NCBI RefSeq assembly: GCF_000265405.1
Contig: NC_018010.1
Span: 1,612,001-1,676,000 of the forward strand
Reading direction: 5' to 3'
Source: Belliella baltica DSM 15883
GTDB taxonomy: Bacteria > Bacteroidota > Bacteroidia > Cytophagales > Cyclobacteriaceae
Length of the DNA: 64,000 nt
Shown: piece by piece, positions 18,370-27,468 of the stretch
Layout: each line of letters starts with the position of its first letter
Position numbering within the stretch: the stretch's first letter is position 1
Position numbers and translations under genes: made by a program
Notes under the pieces: model-generated
The model's input: only the letters and a program-made list of their open reading frames with translations
Database searches by the model: none
What the model was told of the DNA's origin: nothing

Positions 18370-18810
18370 ATGCTATCCCTCACAGAAAAAGAAATTGAGA
18401 AAATCGCCTCCTTACTTCAAAAAGGAATGATTTGTTTTTATCAATTAAACAACAAAAAAATCTATCATCTACCAGATGACGAAGACTATTTCAATTATGA
18501 TCTAACTCCCGACGAAGAGGATGTCTTGGATGAAATAGATGAAAATCCAGATAATTATGCTGAGTTTACCAAGATGGATTCCAATCAGGAACATCAAATG
18601 ATGGAAAATTTTGCAGATCGGGTTGTAAAGGAAAAAACTTTCCAAGACGAGCTCTTCAATGCCTTGAGCAAGCCTAAGGCTGCGACCGGTTTCAAGTTCT
18701 TGATAGACAATTCTGGTAAATACAATGGACTTTGGTCAGAATATAAACTAGACAAATACAAAGACTGGGTGCTTGAGCAAGTAGATGCTTTCAATTATGC
18801 TGATGAATAG
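18370..18810 (+). CDS. UPF0158-like family protein
   Basis: A 146-residue acidic cytoplasmic protein. The pattern IEKIASLLQKGMICFYQLNNKKIYHLPDD at the N-terminus and FKFLIDNSGKYNGLWSEYKLDKYKDWVLEQ at the C-terminus resembles the UPF0158 family, whose function is unknown. No signal peptide or membrane segment is present. The gene ends in a strong bidirectional terminator shared with lipA on the other strand. Confidence 0.72.
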   Translation: MLSLTEKEIEKIASLLQKGMICFYQLNNKKIYHLPDDEDYFNYDLTPDEEDVLDEIDENPDNYAEFTKMDSNQEHQMMENFADRVVKEKTFQDELFNALSKPKAATGFKFLIDNSGKYNGLWSEYKLDKYKDWVLEQVDAFNYADE

Positions 18811-18811
18811 A

Positions 18812-18848
18812 AAAAAAACAGGCTGTGAAATTCACAGCCTGTTTTTTT
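18812..18848. terminator. Bidirectional terminator between UPF0158-like gene and lipA
   Basis: The stem AACAGGCTGTGAA / TTCACAGCCTGTT is flanked by an A-run on the left and a T-run on the right, so it can stop transcription from both converging genes. Confidence 0.85.
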
Positions 18849-19725
18849 ATACATTAACATGTCTTTCGGCATGGTAAGATGACCTTACCAATGGTCCCGA
18901 TTCTACATATTTCAATCCTCTTTTTAGTCCTTCTTCTCGATATATCGCAAACATATCCGGATGGATAAATTCAGCTACTTCGATGTGCATTTTTGTTGGT
19001 TGAAGGTATTGGCCCAAAGTAAGGATGTCACAGCCATTTGCTGCAAGATCATCCATCGCTTTGAACACCTCATCTTTGCTTTCTCCCAATCCAAGCATAA
19101 TGCCCGTTTTGGTTCTTTTACCATATTCTTTGGTCAACTTGATTTGTTCTAAAGATCTCGCATACTTGGCTTGTGGACGTACTCTTCTATATAAACTTTC
19201 CACTGTTTCCATGTTGTGAGAAACTACTTCTTGTCCTCCACTGATCATTCTATAAAGAGCGTCCCAATTTGACTTCACGTCTGGGATAAGCGTTTCAATG
19301 GTAGTCTGAGGAGAAAGTTTTTTAGTTTCTACGACAGTTTGATACCAGATTTCTGCACCTTTATCTTTCAATTCATCCCTGTTTACAGAAGTAATTACAG
19401 CATGTTTTACTCCCATAAGTTGAATGGCTTCTGCCACTCTTCTAGGTTCATCAGTGTCATACTCTGGCGGTCTTCCTGTAGCTACGGCACAGAAAGAACA
19501 AGATCTCGTACACACATTTCCTAAAATCATGAAAGTGGCTGTGCCAGCTCCCCAGCATTCACCCATATTTGGGCAATTTCCACTTTCACAAATGGTATTT
19601 AATTTATGTTGATCGACGAGTTTTCTGACTTTAGCATATTCTTTTCCAACAGGCAACTTCACCCTGAGCCAGTCAGGTTTTTTTCTTTTTGTCGTCTCTT
19701 CGGAAATTACAGGTAATTCAATCAT
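18847..19725 (-). CDS. lipA: Lipoyl synthase
   Basis: A 292-residue radical-SAM enzyme that inserts two sulfurs into octanoyl-protein to make lipoyl groups for the glycine cleavage H protein and 2-oxoacid dehydrogenases. Both cluster motifs are visible: the auxiliary cluster [12 protein letters not shown] (CX4CX5C) and the radical-[11 protein letters not shown] (CX3CX2C). [16 protein letters not shown] and a C-terminal [10 protein letters not shown] with the serine ligand are also present. It has its own promoter upstream (19748-19779). gcvP in the same window depends on a lipoylated partner. Confidence 0.97.
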   Translation of the reverse strand: MIELPVISEETTKRKKPDWLRVKLPVGKEYAKVRKLVDQHKLNTICESGNCPNMGECWGAGTATFMILGNVCTRSCSFCAVATGRPPEYDTDEPRRVAEAIQLMGVKHAVITSVNRDELKDKGAEIWYQTVVETKKLSPQTTIETLIPDVKSNWDALYRMISGGQEVVSHNMETVESLYRRVRPQAKYARSLEQIKLTKEYGKRTKTGIMLGLGESKDEVFKAMDDLAANGCDILTLGQYLQPTKMHIEVAEFIHPDMFAIYREEGLKRGLKYVESGPLVRSSYHAERHVNV

Positions 19726-19747
19726 CTCTTTTAGCTTATTGATTGGG

Positions 19748-19779
19748 CAAAATTAAAGGTATTAGGTTTATAAACCCAA
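19748..19779 (-). promoter_or_regulatory. lipA promoter
   Basis: Minus-strand TAATTTTG (19748-19755 complement) and TTG (19777-19779 complement) are 21 bases apart. The lipA start is 22 bases beyond the -7 box. Confidence 0.55.
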
Positions 19780-19787
19780 TGGTTTGG

Positions 19788-20519
19788 CTACTTCCTGAAG
19801 CCATAATATAAAGTGAAATAGGCTGATTGGAAAAACTGTCTGTTTTCAGTCGTCGGCATCAATTCTATTTCCTTTGTAAAACCCTCTAATTGGTAACCAA
19901 GTTCCAATCCAATGGCACTTGATTTAAATGTACCAAATTCGAAAAATAGTGCTGCCTTTGCATTTCCTCCGAAAGCGATTTCTGATTCACTCAGTCCTTC
20001 GAAAATTCTTCCAGGACCTAAAATATTGAATCTACTTTGATGCACTTCTGGATTATATTGCTCGCGAACTGTCTCTACTCTGCTCACTGCATATTCTATA
20101 ATGTATGGAGAAATTAGTCCGATTGATGGACCTACTGCTGCTAATGCTGAAATCTGAACACCTTGTTGTGGGGCTTTTTTGAATAGAATAATCTCTCTTC
20201 CATAATAAGGTCTAATGGCGTAGAGATAGTTTGATTTGCCAAAAACATAGGAGTTGCCCAATACTGTGGTGTATCTTACTTCTTTTGGGTTTTTGACATT
20301 GGCTAGATCAAGACCGAACAACTGAAAATTAGTATCGTCCAATCTGAAACCCATTTTAAAAGAAGCACCTCCAATTAGCCCTCCATTCGTGTTTTCATTA
20401 AGACCGAAAAAAACTTCCTGGTCATATTCATAATTCCCAGCATCTTCTCTCTGTCCATACCCGTTGATCCAAATCAATGCAAACAGGCCTGTGATGATAT
20501 ATTTTAATCCCTTTGTCAT
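19788..20519 (-). CDS. Predicted outer-membrane beta-barrel protein, unknown function
   Basis: A 243-residue exported protein with a signal peptide over about residues 1-22 (ending NGYGQ). The mature part alternates hydrophobic and polar residues, as in an 8-12-stranded barrel (GGASFKMGFRLDD, AALFFEFGTFKSSAIGLELG), and ends in an aromatic strand (QSAYFTLYYGFRK), a usual signal for Bam-dependent insertion. No named family is recognised. A -7-like TATTTTTG lies on the minus strand at 20565-20572, but without a convincing upstream partner. Confidence 0.7.
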   Translation of the reverse strand: MTKGLKYIITGLFALIWINGYGQREDAGNYEYDQEVFFGLNENTNGGLIGGASFKMGFRLDDTNFQLFGLDLANVKNPKEVRYTTVLGNSYVFGKSNYLYAIRPYYGREIILFKKAPQQGVQISALAAVGPSIGLISPYIIEYAVSRVETVREQYNPEVHQSRFNILGPGRIFEGLSESEIAFGGNAKAALFFEFGTFKSSAIGLELGYQLEGFTKEIELMPTTENRQFFQSAYFTLYYGFRK

Positions 20520-20585
20520 AGTTATCAGGAAATTAACGCTAATTTTGGTTCTAAGTTACTAAACCAAAAATAAAAGTAAGAGTTT

Positions 20586-20990
20586 ATGCCTACTATTAAA
20601 AGTTCATATCTAGGAAATCTGAGAACTCAAATGAATCACCTTCAATCTGGGACTGAAGTAATCACTGATGCGCCTTTAGATAACAATGGAAAAGGAGAAG
20701 CTTTTTCTCCAACAGATCTAGTAGCCGCTGCTTTGGGAAGTTGCATGGTGACGATCATGGGAATCGTAGCGGAAAGAGATGGATTGGAGATGGAAGGATT
20801 GAGTTGGGAAGTAACCAAAGTCATGAATCCTCAACCTAGAAAAATTGCAGAAATAATCGTTGAGTTTCATTGGGAAAATGCCCCTCAGGATGAAAAAATG
20901 CTTCAAAAACTAAAAAACGCAGCAAAAACCTGCCCGGTTGCCCTAAGCCTACATCCAGAACTCAAGCAAACAATTATATTTAATTTTTAA
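20586..20990 (+). CDS. OsmC family protein
   Basis: A 134-residue OsmC/Ohr-family protein. The fold markers are FSPTDLVAAALGSCMVTIMGI, with the first redox cysteine, and AAKTCPVALSLHPELK, with the second. These two cysteines reduce organic hydroperoxides in the family. The gene is transcribed away from the barrel gene (19788-20519); the 66-base gap is shared by both promoters. The substrate is not predictable from sequence. Confidence 0.9.
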   Translation: MPTIKSSYLGNLRTQMNHLQSGTEVITDAPLDNNGKGEAFSPTDLVAAALGSCMVTIMGIVAERDGLEMEGLSWEVTKVMNPQPRKIAEIIVEFHWENAPQDEKMLQKLKNAAKTCPVALSLHPELKQTIIFNF

Positions 20991-21081
20991 AGGAGTAATT
21001 CCAACATAATTCTTTTTTCTTTGTAGCACTTTCATAATTTTTTGCGTCTTATCAATATACCTAGGAAAATTAACCGGTTCG

Positions 21082-21630
21082 TTGGAGCAGCACCTTATTC
21101 AAAAAGCTAGAAATGGAGATCCAAAATCTTTGGAAATGCTTTATAAGCATTTCTATGGCTATGCTATAAGTATTGCTTTGCGATACTCCAATTCTAGAGA
21201 CGAAGCTTGTGAAATTGTCAATGATAGCTTTATGAAGATGTTTGATAAGCTTGATCAGTATAAAGAAAACAATTCCTTCAAAGGCTGGTTTAGAAGAATT
21301 TTGGTCAATACCTCAATTGATTACTATAGAAAAAATGTAAAGCACTTTGCAGTGATGGACATTGATCACGCGGAGCTTGAAAGTAGCAATCCTGAGATTA
21401 TTGATCAGCTCTCTTTAGAGGATATTCTACTAGCCTTGAGAAGTCTTCCAGAAATATTGAGGATAATCTTTAATATGTACGAGATCGAGGGTTTTTCTCA
21501 CAAAGAAATTGGAGAAAAACTTGGCATTCCTGCAAGTTCGTCAAGGACCTATCTTGCGCGAGCAAAACAAAATTTAAGAGAAAAAATAATAGCACTTAAT
21601 CATATCAATAATGAAGGAGCAGTTCGATAA
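21082..21630 (+). CDS. ECF-type RNA polymerase sigma factor
   Basis: A 182-residue sigma-70 family factor of the extracytoplasmic-function type. Region 2 is at about 12-80 (MLYKHFYGYAISIALRYS, then FKGWFRRILVNTSIDYYRK) and region 4 at about 115-170 (LRSLPEILRIIFNMYEIEGF, with the helix-turn-helix HKEIGEKLGIPASSSRTYLA). No ATG precedes the conserved start, so translation probably begins at TTG 21082 (reads M-EQHLIQKARNGD). The 3' end overlaps the following membrane/barrel gene by 20 bases, so the pair is translationally coupled and that partner is a candidate anti-sigma factor. Confidence 0.92.
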   Translation: MEQHLIQKARNGDPKSLEMLYKHFYGYAISIALRYSNSRDEACEIVNDSFMKMFDKLDQYKENNSFKGWFRRILVNTSIDYYRKNVKHFAVMDIDHAELESSNPEIIDQLSLEDILLALRSLPEILRIIFNMYEIEGFSHKEIGEKLGIPASSSRTYLARAKQNLREKIIALNHINNEGAVR

Positions 21631-23026
21631 AAAACTTGCTGAAAAAATCAAAGACTCCTTTGCTAATCACCAAGAGCCTTTTGATCCCAAACAATGGGAG
21701 AAATTCTCAGCTTCTTATTTTACCTCAAAAACTCCAAACAAACGCTTTGGATGGACGTGGTGGGCTTCTGGTATCGCAGCAAGTTTGTTGATCGGTGCAT
21801 TCCTTTTTTTAGCAAGTATTGATGAAGATCAATTTGAACAGGAAATGATCTCTTTACTAGAACATACAGAAGAAGTAAATCAAGATATTCAATCAAATTC
21901 AAAGGATGAAATTCCTTCAATTGATGAACCTAAATATGAAATTGAAAAAAATACAGCAGAAGGAAACAAAAAAGAAATAACACAAAGTATCAATGAAGTA
22001 ACCACTAAGATTGAAAATGATCAAATTGAATCTAGCAAAAATTTGGCTCAACAACAGAATTTAAAGAAAGAGCTTTACCTTGATCCAATGTCGGCATTAA
22101 CAGACAAATCTACCACACCTAATAGCAAAGACGAAAATAGAACTTTAATCACCAAGGATATTCAAGAGAACAATAGTTCGACAAATAAGCTTTTGGAAAA
22201 GGAAAAAGTAGGAAAATCAAAAGACCTTGTTACAGAATTCAACTTTAAAAATGCATTGGCTACAGATGAGCAAAATGCTCAAAAGGTTATTGATAATTGG
22301 CTAAATGAAGATTTGCCCAAAAGTGGCTTAGATGAAAAATCAAAAAAAGATCTTGATAAAGTGATGAGATTGGGAGTGATTTTAGCTCCACAGACTATTT
22401 CTAGCAACACGCAAACAATGAATTTAGGAGCTGGCTTGATGTCGGAATTTTCTTTTTCTAAAAGGTTAAAACTTGATGTTGGTCTCGCATATGCACAACA
22501 ATCTATTAGTCCAAGTATCAATCAAGAAGTGATAGCGACTAGTAGGATGGGTAGTCCACTTGGAGATTTTCGCACGGCGAGTTTCTCAAATAATTTCGTA
22601 AATGCAAGGTATGAATTGAGTTTTGGTCAGTTAGAAATCCCCCTGAATCTTAAGTATAAGATCATTGAAAACAAAGATTCAGATTTTTATCTAATTACAG
22701 GTGTGTCGAATATGGTTTATTTGAATCAAAAGAATGTTGGAACATTTACTTCGGCTAACTTTGCAAGTAGCGGACTGATGTTCAATCAGCAAGCTGTGCA
22801 GACATTTACCGAAACAGTCACGCCAAGTAGTTCGAATGATGGAAGTGATGTCAATGTTGGTCAAATGTTGAATCTTTCCATGGGCTATGAATATAGTTTG
22901 AAAAACGGAACGTTTATTTCTGTAGAGCCTTTTTACAAGTTATCAGTAGGAGGTCAAACTTTCGTCAATCAACAATTTGCCATAGGCGGATTAAACTTGA
23001 GAATGAATTTTCAAATCAAAAAGTAA
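21611..23026 (+). CDS. Membrane protein with C-terminal barrel-like domain; candidate anti-sigma partner
   Basis: A 471-residue protein with a composite layout. An N-terminal cytoplasmic region of about 45 residues (KIKDSFANHQEPFDPKQWEK) precedes one transmembrane segment (about 51-68, WWASGIAASLLIGAFLFLA). A long charged, Asn/Lys/Glu-rich linker follows (about 75-245). The C-terminal 220 residues look like an outer-membrane barrel or PorT-like beta domain (MNLGAGLMSEFSFSKRLKLD; LNLRMNFQIKK end). It overlaps the ECF sigma gene by 20 bases and is followed after 10 bases by an FKBP lipoprotein gene. The anti-sigma role is inferred from position and topology only. Confidence 0.7.
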   Translation: MKEQFDKKLAEKIKDSFANHQEPFDPKQWEKFSASYFTSKTPNKRFGWTWWASGIAASLLIGAFLFLASIDEDQFEQEMISLLEHTEEVNQDIQSNSKDEIPSIDEPKYEIEKNTAEGNKKEITQSINEVTTKIENDQIESSKNLAQQQNLKKELYLDPMSALTDKSTTPNSKDENRTLITKDIQENNSSTNKLLEKEKVGKSKDLVTEFNFKNALATDEQNAQKVIDNWLNEDLPKSGLDEKSKKDLDKVMRLGVILAPQTISSNTQTMNLGAGLMSEFSFSKRLKLDVGLAYAQQSISPSINQEVIATSRMGSPLGDFRTASFSNNFVNARYELSFGQLEIPLNLKYKIIENKDSDFYLITGVSNMVYLNQKNVGTFTSANFASSGLMFNQQAVQTFTETVTPSSSNDGSDVNVGQMLNLSMGYEYSLKNGTFISVEPFYKLSVGGQTFVNQQFAIGGLNLRMNFQIKK

Positions 23027-23036
23027 TCTATAAAGT

Positions 23037-23993
23037 ATGAAATTAATGAAAATACCGATGCTACTAATCGCATTGGTTACAGTGATGGCAAGTTGTATTA
23101 CCGACCAAGAATCTGATTATGAAAGAATCGTAAGCAGAGATACGAGGTTGTTGGAAGCTTACTTGGAGAGAAATGGAATTGATGCCATTGAAAATCCTTT
23201 GGGTTATTTCTATCAAAAAACAGAATCCAATGACGTAGGAAACCAAATTGTGAATAAAGATATTTTGGGGATTTATTATGAAATCAAAACGATAGATGGT
23301 CAAATGATTGATAGCTATCTTGATGAGACAAAGCCACCAAGAATTTTTCTTCATGATGAAGGAGGTCTAATTCCTCGTGTGATGAATTTCAGTGCAGGCT
23401 TAGCGAAAGAAGGAGAGACATTTAAGATTTATGCACCTTCCTACCTAGCATATCAAGAATATAGTTTCCAACAGCTGATTTTGCCAAACTCAAACCTAGA
23501 AATCAAAATAAAGTATGCAAATATACTTTCTGAAGAAGAGGTTGAAGAATTAGAGGATAGTTTGATTCATGCTTACTTGGAAGAGCAGGGGAAGGTTGGT
23601 TTTGAAAGAACGGAAGAAGGTCTTTATGTCAAAGTTATAGATGAAAGCGAAGCGGACGCAGAATTAGCAGCTGTGGACGATATAGTAGTTTTTGATTTTG
23701 AATTAACTCAAATGGGATCTGATGCAGTAATTTCTAAATCTACTGAAAACTCACCTTTGCAAGTAAAGGTGGGAGATCAGGGGAATTTAGATTTCTTAAA
23801 TTTAATTTTAAAGGATTCTAAAGCGGGGATGCAAATCGAAGTGTTCTCACCCTCGCAATTGGCCTTTGGGATTACTGCTCAGGTTTTTCCATATCAAATT
23901 AGGCAAGATTTATTCAATAGAGGAGTACTCAACTCAGTAGCGAGGCCATTCGAACCGATTTATTTTAAGGCAACCATAAAAGAAGTCAAGTAA
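23037..23993 (+). CDS. FKBP-type peptidyl-prolyl isomerase-like lipoprotein
   Basis: A 318-residue lipoprotein with signal peptide MKLMKIPMLLIALVTVMASC; the lipid-bearing cysteine is residue 20. Two FKBP-like modules are suggested: about 75-165 (DILGIYYEIKTIDGQMIDSY ... IPRVMNFSAGLAKEGETFKI) and about 215-318 (DDIVVFDFELTQMGSDAVIS ... FEPIYFKATIKEVK). Such proteins assist folding at the outer membrane or in the periplasm. The second module is short of conserved aromatic active-site residues, so activity is uncertain. It is probably the last gene of the sigma operon and ends in a strong terminator. Confidence 0.78.
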   Translation: MKLMKIPMLLIALVTVMASCITDQESDYERIVSRDTRLLEAYLERNGIDAIENPLGYFYQKTESNDVGNQIVNKDILGIYYEIKTIDGQMIDSYLDETKPPRIFLHDEGGLIPRVMNFSAGLAKEGETFKIYAPSYLAYQEYSFQQLILPNSNLEIKIKYANILSEEEVEELEDSLIHAYLEEQGKVGFERTEEGLYVKVIDESEADAELAAVDDIVVFDFELTQMGSDAVISKSTENSPLQVKVGDQGNLDFLNLILKDSKAGMQIEVFSPSQLAFGITAQVFPYQIRQDLFNRGVLNSVARPFEPIYFKATIKEVK

Positions 23994-24001
23994 GCTTTTT
24001 T

Positions 24002-24035
24002 ATCCCCTTCAGTTAGTTTTGAAGGGGATTTTTTT
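24002..24035 (+). terminator. Rho-independent terminator
   Basis: The stem ATCCCCTTCA / TGAAGGGGAT with an 8-base loop is followed by seven or more T residues, just after the FKBP lipoprotein gene. Confidence 0.87.
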
Positions 24036-24102
24036 AATCTCTTGAAATTTGTTTTGTGCGTTTCATTGTTCAACTTTGTTCAGTTATAAACCCAAATAAA
24101 TT

Positions 24103-25011
24103 ATGAGTTTTCTTTTTAACAGTTTTGAAGGCTGGAAACAGTATTGTGAAGCGAATAAAGTACAATTGTTCGAGGCGGTAATCGAATACGAGACAGTCCA
24201 AAAGGGGAAGCAAGAGCAAGCCATTTGGGATGGATTGCAACATGCTTATGAAGTCATGAAAGATGCCGTAGAAACAGGCCTAAACGAAGAAATGACTTCT
24301 CGATCAGGCATGATCAATAATGGAGCAAAGAAAGTTTATAAACATCCTGTTTCTGTTTTATCCCCCGAGTTTCAAAGATTGATTTCCAGAGCACTAGCAG
24401 CGAAAGAAGTAAACTCTTGCATGGGTAGAGTTGTGGCAGCACCTACTGCAGGAGCCTCAGGGATTCTACCAGGAACCTTATACACACTCCAAGAAATTCA
24501 CGAACTCGCAGATAGAAAAATCCTCGAGGGGCTACTTGTCGGAGCAGGAATCGCTTTAATTATTGAAGAGAAAGCAAGTTTAGCGGGAGCTGTTGGGGGC
24601 TGTCAGGCAGAAACTGGCTCTGCTGCGGCGATGGCTGCAGGAGCAATGGTTTATTGTCTTGGAGGATCGATTGATCAAATTTTTAATGCAGTAGCGATAA
24701 CCATTCAATGCATGTTGGGATTAGTTTGCGATCCGGTAGCAGGTCTAGTAGAGGTTCCTTGTGTGGTCAGAAATGCAAGTGCAGCAGCTATTGCGAACAG
24801 TTCTGCTCAAATTGCCTTGGCCAATGTAAGTGCTGTAATTCCCGTAGATGAATGTGTAGAAGCAATGGGTGAAATTGGCTCAAGTATGGAGAGCAAGTAT
24901 AAAGAAACCGCTATGGGAGGATTGGCAGCGACGCTCACTGGTCAAAATATATCAAAAAGAGTTTTGATTCAGGACATTGAAATGCTTCCTGATGAAGATG
25001 TAGAGGAATGA
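24103..25011 (+). CDS. sdaAA: L-serine dehydratase, iron-sulfur dependent, alpha subunit
   Basis: A 302-residue protein of the SdaA alpha family that deaminates L-serine to pyruvate using a [4Fe-4S] cluster. Conserved elements are VNSCMGRVVAAPTAGASGIL, GGCQAETGSAAAMAAGAMVY, and CMLGLVCDPVAGLVEVPC with the cluster cysteines. It corresponds to the alpha chain of two-subunit enzymes. No beta subunit gene is adjacent, so the partner must be encoded elsewhere if the enzyme is of that type. It lies alone between a terminator and the era promoter. Confidence 0.9.
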   Translation: MSFLFNSFEGWKQYCEANKVQLFEAVIEYETVQKGKQEQAIWDGLQHAYEVMKDAVETGLNEEMTSRSGMINNGAKKVYKHPVSVLSPEFQRLISRALAAKEVNSCMGRVVAAPTAGASGILPGTLYTLQEIHELADRKILEGLLVGAGIALIIEEKASLAGAVGGCQAETGSAAAMAAGAMVYCLGGSIDQIFNAVAITIQCMLGLVCDPVAGLVEVPCVVRNASAAAIANSSAQIALANVSAVIPVDECVEAMGEIGSSMESKYKETAMGGLAATLTGQNISKRVLIQDIEMLPDEDVEE

Positions 25012-25148
25012 TTTTTTAGAAGAAAAATTTTCAATTTTTTTTTAGAAAATGGACAGTTTTTCACGCCAGTATTTAAAGAAAAGATAAAATTGTCCAAACT
25101 TTCTTTGGTTTATTTCTGATGATGTATTATCCCTCGGAAAAAATCAAG

Positions 25149-25156
25149 TACCTTTG
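25149..25156 (+). promoter_or_regulatory. -7 box of era promoter
   Basis: TACCTTTG matches TAnnTTTG, 16 bases before the chosen era start codon. No well-placed TTG was seen upstream. Confidence 0.5.
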
Positions 25157-25171
25157 TGCAAAATTATTGTC

Positions 25172-26062
25172 ATGACCGAAAACACACACAAAGCAGGCTT
25201 TGTCAACATCGTTGGGAAACCCAATGTAGGCAAGTCCACCTTAATGAATGTGCTTATAGGTGAAAGACTTTCGATTATCTCCTCCAAGGCTCAGACCACC
25301 CGACATAGGATTATGGGCTTGATCAATGATGATGACTATCAGATTGTTTTCTCGGATACTCCGGGGATGTTGAAGCCAAAATATGAGCTTCACAAAAACA
25401 TGATGAGTTTTGTCCACATGTCATTGGAGGATGCAGATGTGATACTTTTCGTAACCGATCTATTCGAAACAGACGAAGAAATAGAAGACGTAATAGAAAA
25501 GATCAACCAGTCAGGAGTACCTGTACTCCTTGTTATCAATAAAGTGGATCTTTCTAAGGAAGGACAGCTTGAAGAGGTGACAGCCTATTGGACACAGCGC
25601 ATCAAAACAGAAGCCGTCATTCCGATTTCTGCAACCGAAAGCTTCAACACCGAGCGAATTCTTCAAGAAATTCTAGATCGATTGCCAGTTCACCCGCCAT
25701 TTTATGACAAGGCAGAGCTGACAGATAAACCAGAGCGATTCTTTGCCTCTGAAATCGTACGCGAAAAGATTTTCCTTAATTATAAAAAAGAAATCCCATA
25801 CAGTACAGAAGTTGCTATTGAGGATTTTTATGAAGAAGAAAATATCATCAGGGTACGTGCCATCATCTATGTAGAGCGCAATAGCCAAAAAGGGATCATC
25901 ATCGGCGAAGGTGGAAAAGCACTCAAGCGAGTTGGTATCCAAGCAAGGGCTGAAATGGAAAATTTCTTTGGAAAGAAAATCTTTCTTGAGACGTATGTCA
26001 AAGTGGAAGATGATTGGAGAAAGAACAAAAATAAGTTGAAGAAATTTGGTTACGACCAATAA
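25172..26062 (+). CDS. era: GTPase Era
   Basis: A 296-residue ribosome-assembly GTPase that binds 16S rRNA near its 3' end. G motifs: GKPNVGKSTLMN (G1), the TTRHR switch I region, DTPGM (G3) and NKVD (G4). A C-terminal KH RNA-binding domain is visible at about 205-285 (GIIIGEGGKALKRVGIQAR). The ATG at 25172 is used rather than a TTG 18 bases upstream, because the promoter -7 box overlaps that TTG. der follows after 11 bases, so the two GTPases form an operon. Confidence 0.96.
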   Translation: MTENTHKAGFVNIVGKPNVGKSTLMNVLIGERLSIISSKAQTTRHRIMGLINDDDYQIVFSDTPGMLKPKYELHKNMMSFVHMSLEDADVILFVTDLFETDEEIEDVIEKINQSGVPVLLVINKVDLSKEGQLEEVTAYWTQRIKTEAVIPISATESFNTERILQEILDRLPVHPPFYDKAELTDKPERFFASEIVREKIFLNYKKEIPYSTEVAIEDFYEEENIIRVRAIIYVERNSQKGIIIGEGGKALKRVGIQARAEMENFFGKKIFLETYVKVEDDWRKNKNKLKKFGYDQ

Positions 26063-26073
26063 GAAATAAGAAA

Positions 26074-27387
26074 ATGTCAAATATAGTAGCAATTGTAGGG
26101 AGACCTAATGTAGGGAAGTCTACCTTTTTCAACCGCTTGGTTGAAGAAAGAAAAGCGATAGAAGACAATATGTCTGGGGTAACCCGTGATAGACATTATG
26201 GTCATGCGCAGTGGGGCGGAAAATACTTTTCAGTGATTGACACTGGAGGTTATGTAATCGGTTCGGATGATGTATTCGAAGCTGAGATCAGAAAGCAAGT
26301 GACCTTGGCAATAGAAGAAGCCAACGTTATCCTTTTTGTAGTGGATTGTCATGATGGATTGACTGACTTGGATAAGGACTTTGCCAATGTGCTTAGATCT
26401 TCTAAAAAACCAGTTTATATCGTCGCCAACAAAGCCGACACGCAAGAAAAAGAATTGAATGCATCTGAATTCTATGCTTTAGGGCTGGGTGACAATGATG
26501 TATTTCCAATTGCAGCTGTTTCTGGAAGTGGTACAGGTGACTTGCTTGATGAAGTAATCAAGCATTTTCCAGAAGGCGGTATAGAGGATCCAGACGAGGG
26601 AATTCCAAAAATTTCGATTCTTGGAAGACCTAATGTTGGAAAATCATCTTTTTTAAACGCACTTCTTGGAACTGAAAGGTCTATCGTAACTAATGAAGCT
26701 GGAACCACAAGAGACGCTATCAATACAAGATACAAACTTTATGGGCAGGATTTCATAATCACAGATACTGCGGGTATTCGTAAGAAAGCCAAAGTAAAAG
26801 AAGATATCGAATTTTATTCAGTGATGCGCTCTTTAAGAACATTAGAGGAGTCTGATGTGATTATTGTGATGATCGATGCTGAGAGAGGATTTGAAGCTCA
26901 GGATATGAACTTGATCTCTCTAGGGATAAAAAATAATAAGGGAATCATGATCATGGTGAATAAATGGGATTTGGTCGAAAAAGATCACAAGACCATGGAT
27001 ACCATTAAAAAGGATATGCTTGAGAAGTTGGGTGAGAATCGCTGGATTCCAATGATCTTCACTTCGGTGCTGACTAAGCAAAGAATTTTTCAAGCAATTG
27101 AGCTTGCTGTAAAGGTTTATGAAAATAAAACCAGAAAGGTTCCGACTTCAAAAATCAATGATGTTATGTTGGCTGAGATTGAAAAATATCCACCGCCAGC
27201 ATGGAAAGGAAAGTACATTAAGATCAAGTATGTGACTCAACTTCCGACCAAAAATCCGGTTTTTGCTTTCTTCTGTAATTTACCTCAATATATCAAGAAT
27301 CCTTACACGAGATACTTGGAAAATAGATTAAGAGAAAACTTTGATTTTGAGGGTGTTCCGATCAAAATCACGTATAAAAAGAAGTAA
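26074..27387 (+). CDS. der: GTPase Der (EngA)
   Basis: A 437-residue GTPase for 50S ribosome assembly, with two tandem G domains. The first (about 3-165) has GRPNVGKSTFFN, DTGG and NKAD. The second (about 178-350) has GRPNVGKSSFLN, DTAGI and NKWD. A C-terminal KH-like domain (about 355-435) contains PPPAWKGKYIKIKYVTQ. The length and order are canonical. It lies directly downstream of era. Confidence 0.97.
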   Translation: MSNIVAIVGRPNVGKSTFFNRLVEERKAIEDNMSGVTRDRHYGHAQWGGKYFSVIDTGGYVIGSDDVFEAEIRKQVTLAIEEANVILFVVDCHDGLTDLDKDFANVLRSSKKPVYIVANKADTQEKELNASEFYALGLGDNDVFPIAAVSGSGTGDLLDEVIKHFPEGGIEDPDEGIPKISILGRPNVGKSSFLNALLGTERSIVTNEAGTTRDAINTRYKLYGQDFIITDTAGIRKKAKVKEDIEFYSVMRSLRTLEESDVIIVMIDAERGFEAQDMNLISLGIKNNKGIMIMVNKWDLVEKDHKTMDTIKKDMLEKLGENRWIPMIFTSVLTKQRIFQAIELAVKVYENKTRKVPTSKINDVMLAEIEKYPPPAWKGKYIKIKYVTQLPTKNPVFAFFCNLPQYIKNPYTRYLENRLRENFDFEGVPIKITYKKK

Positions 27388-27409
27388 AAAATAAATTTGT
27401 GTAAAACAC

Positions 27410-27439
27410 TTGACAGTTACATAAACGGTGTTACATTTG
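27410..27439 (+). promoter_or_regulatory. Promoter of the acidic lipoprotein gene
   Basis: TTG at 27410-27412 (within TTGACA) and TACATTTG at 27432-27439 are 19 bases apart, a near-perfect Bacteroidota promoter. The start codon is 29 bases downstream. Confidence 0.7.
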
Positions 27440-27468
27440 CATGCTTAATTTAAGAAACAAACAAAAAA

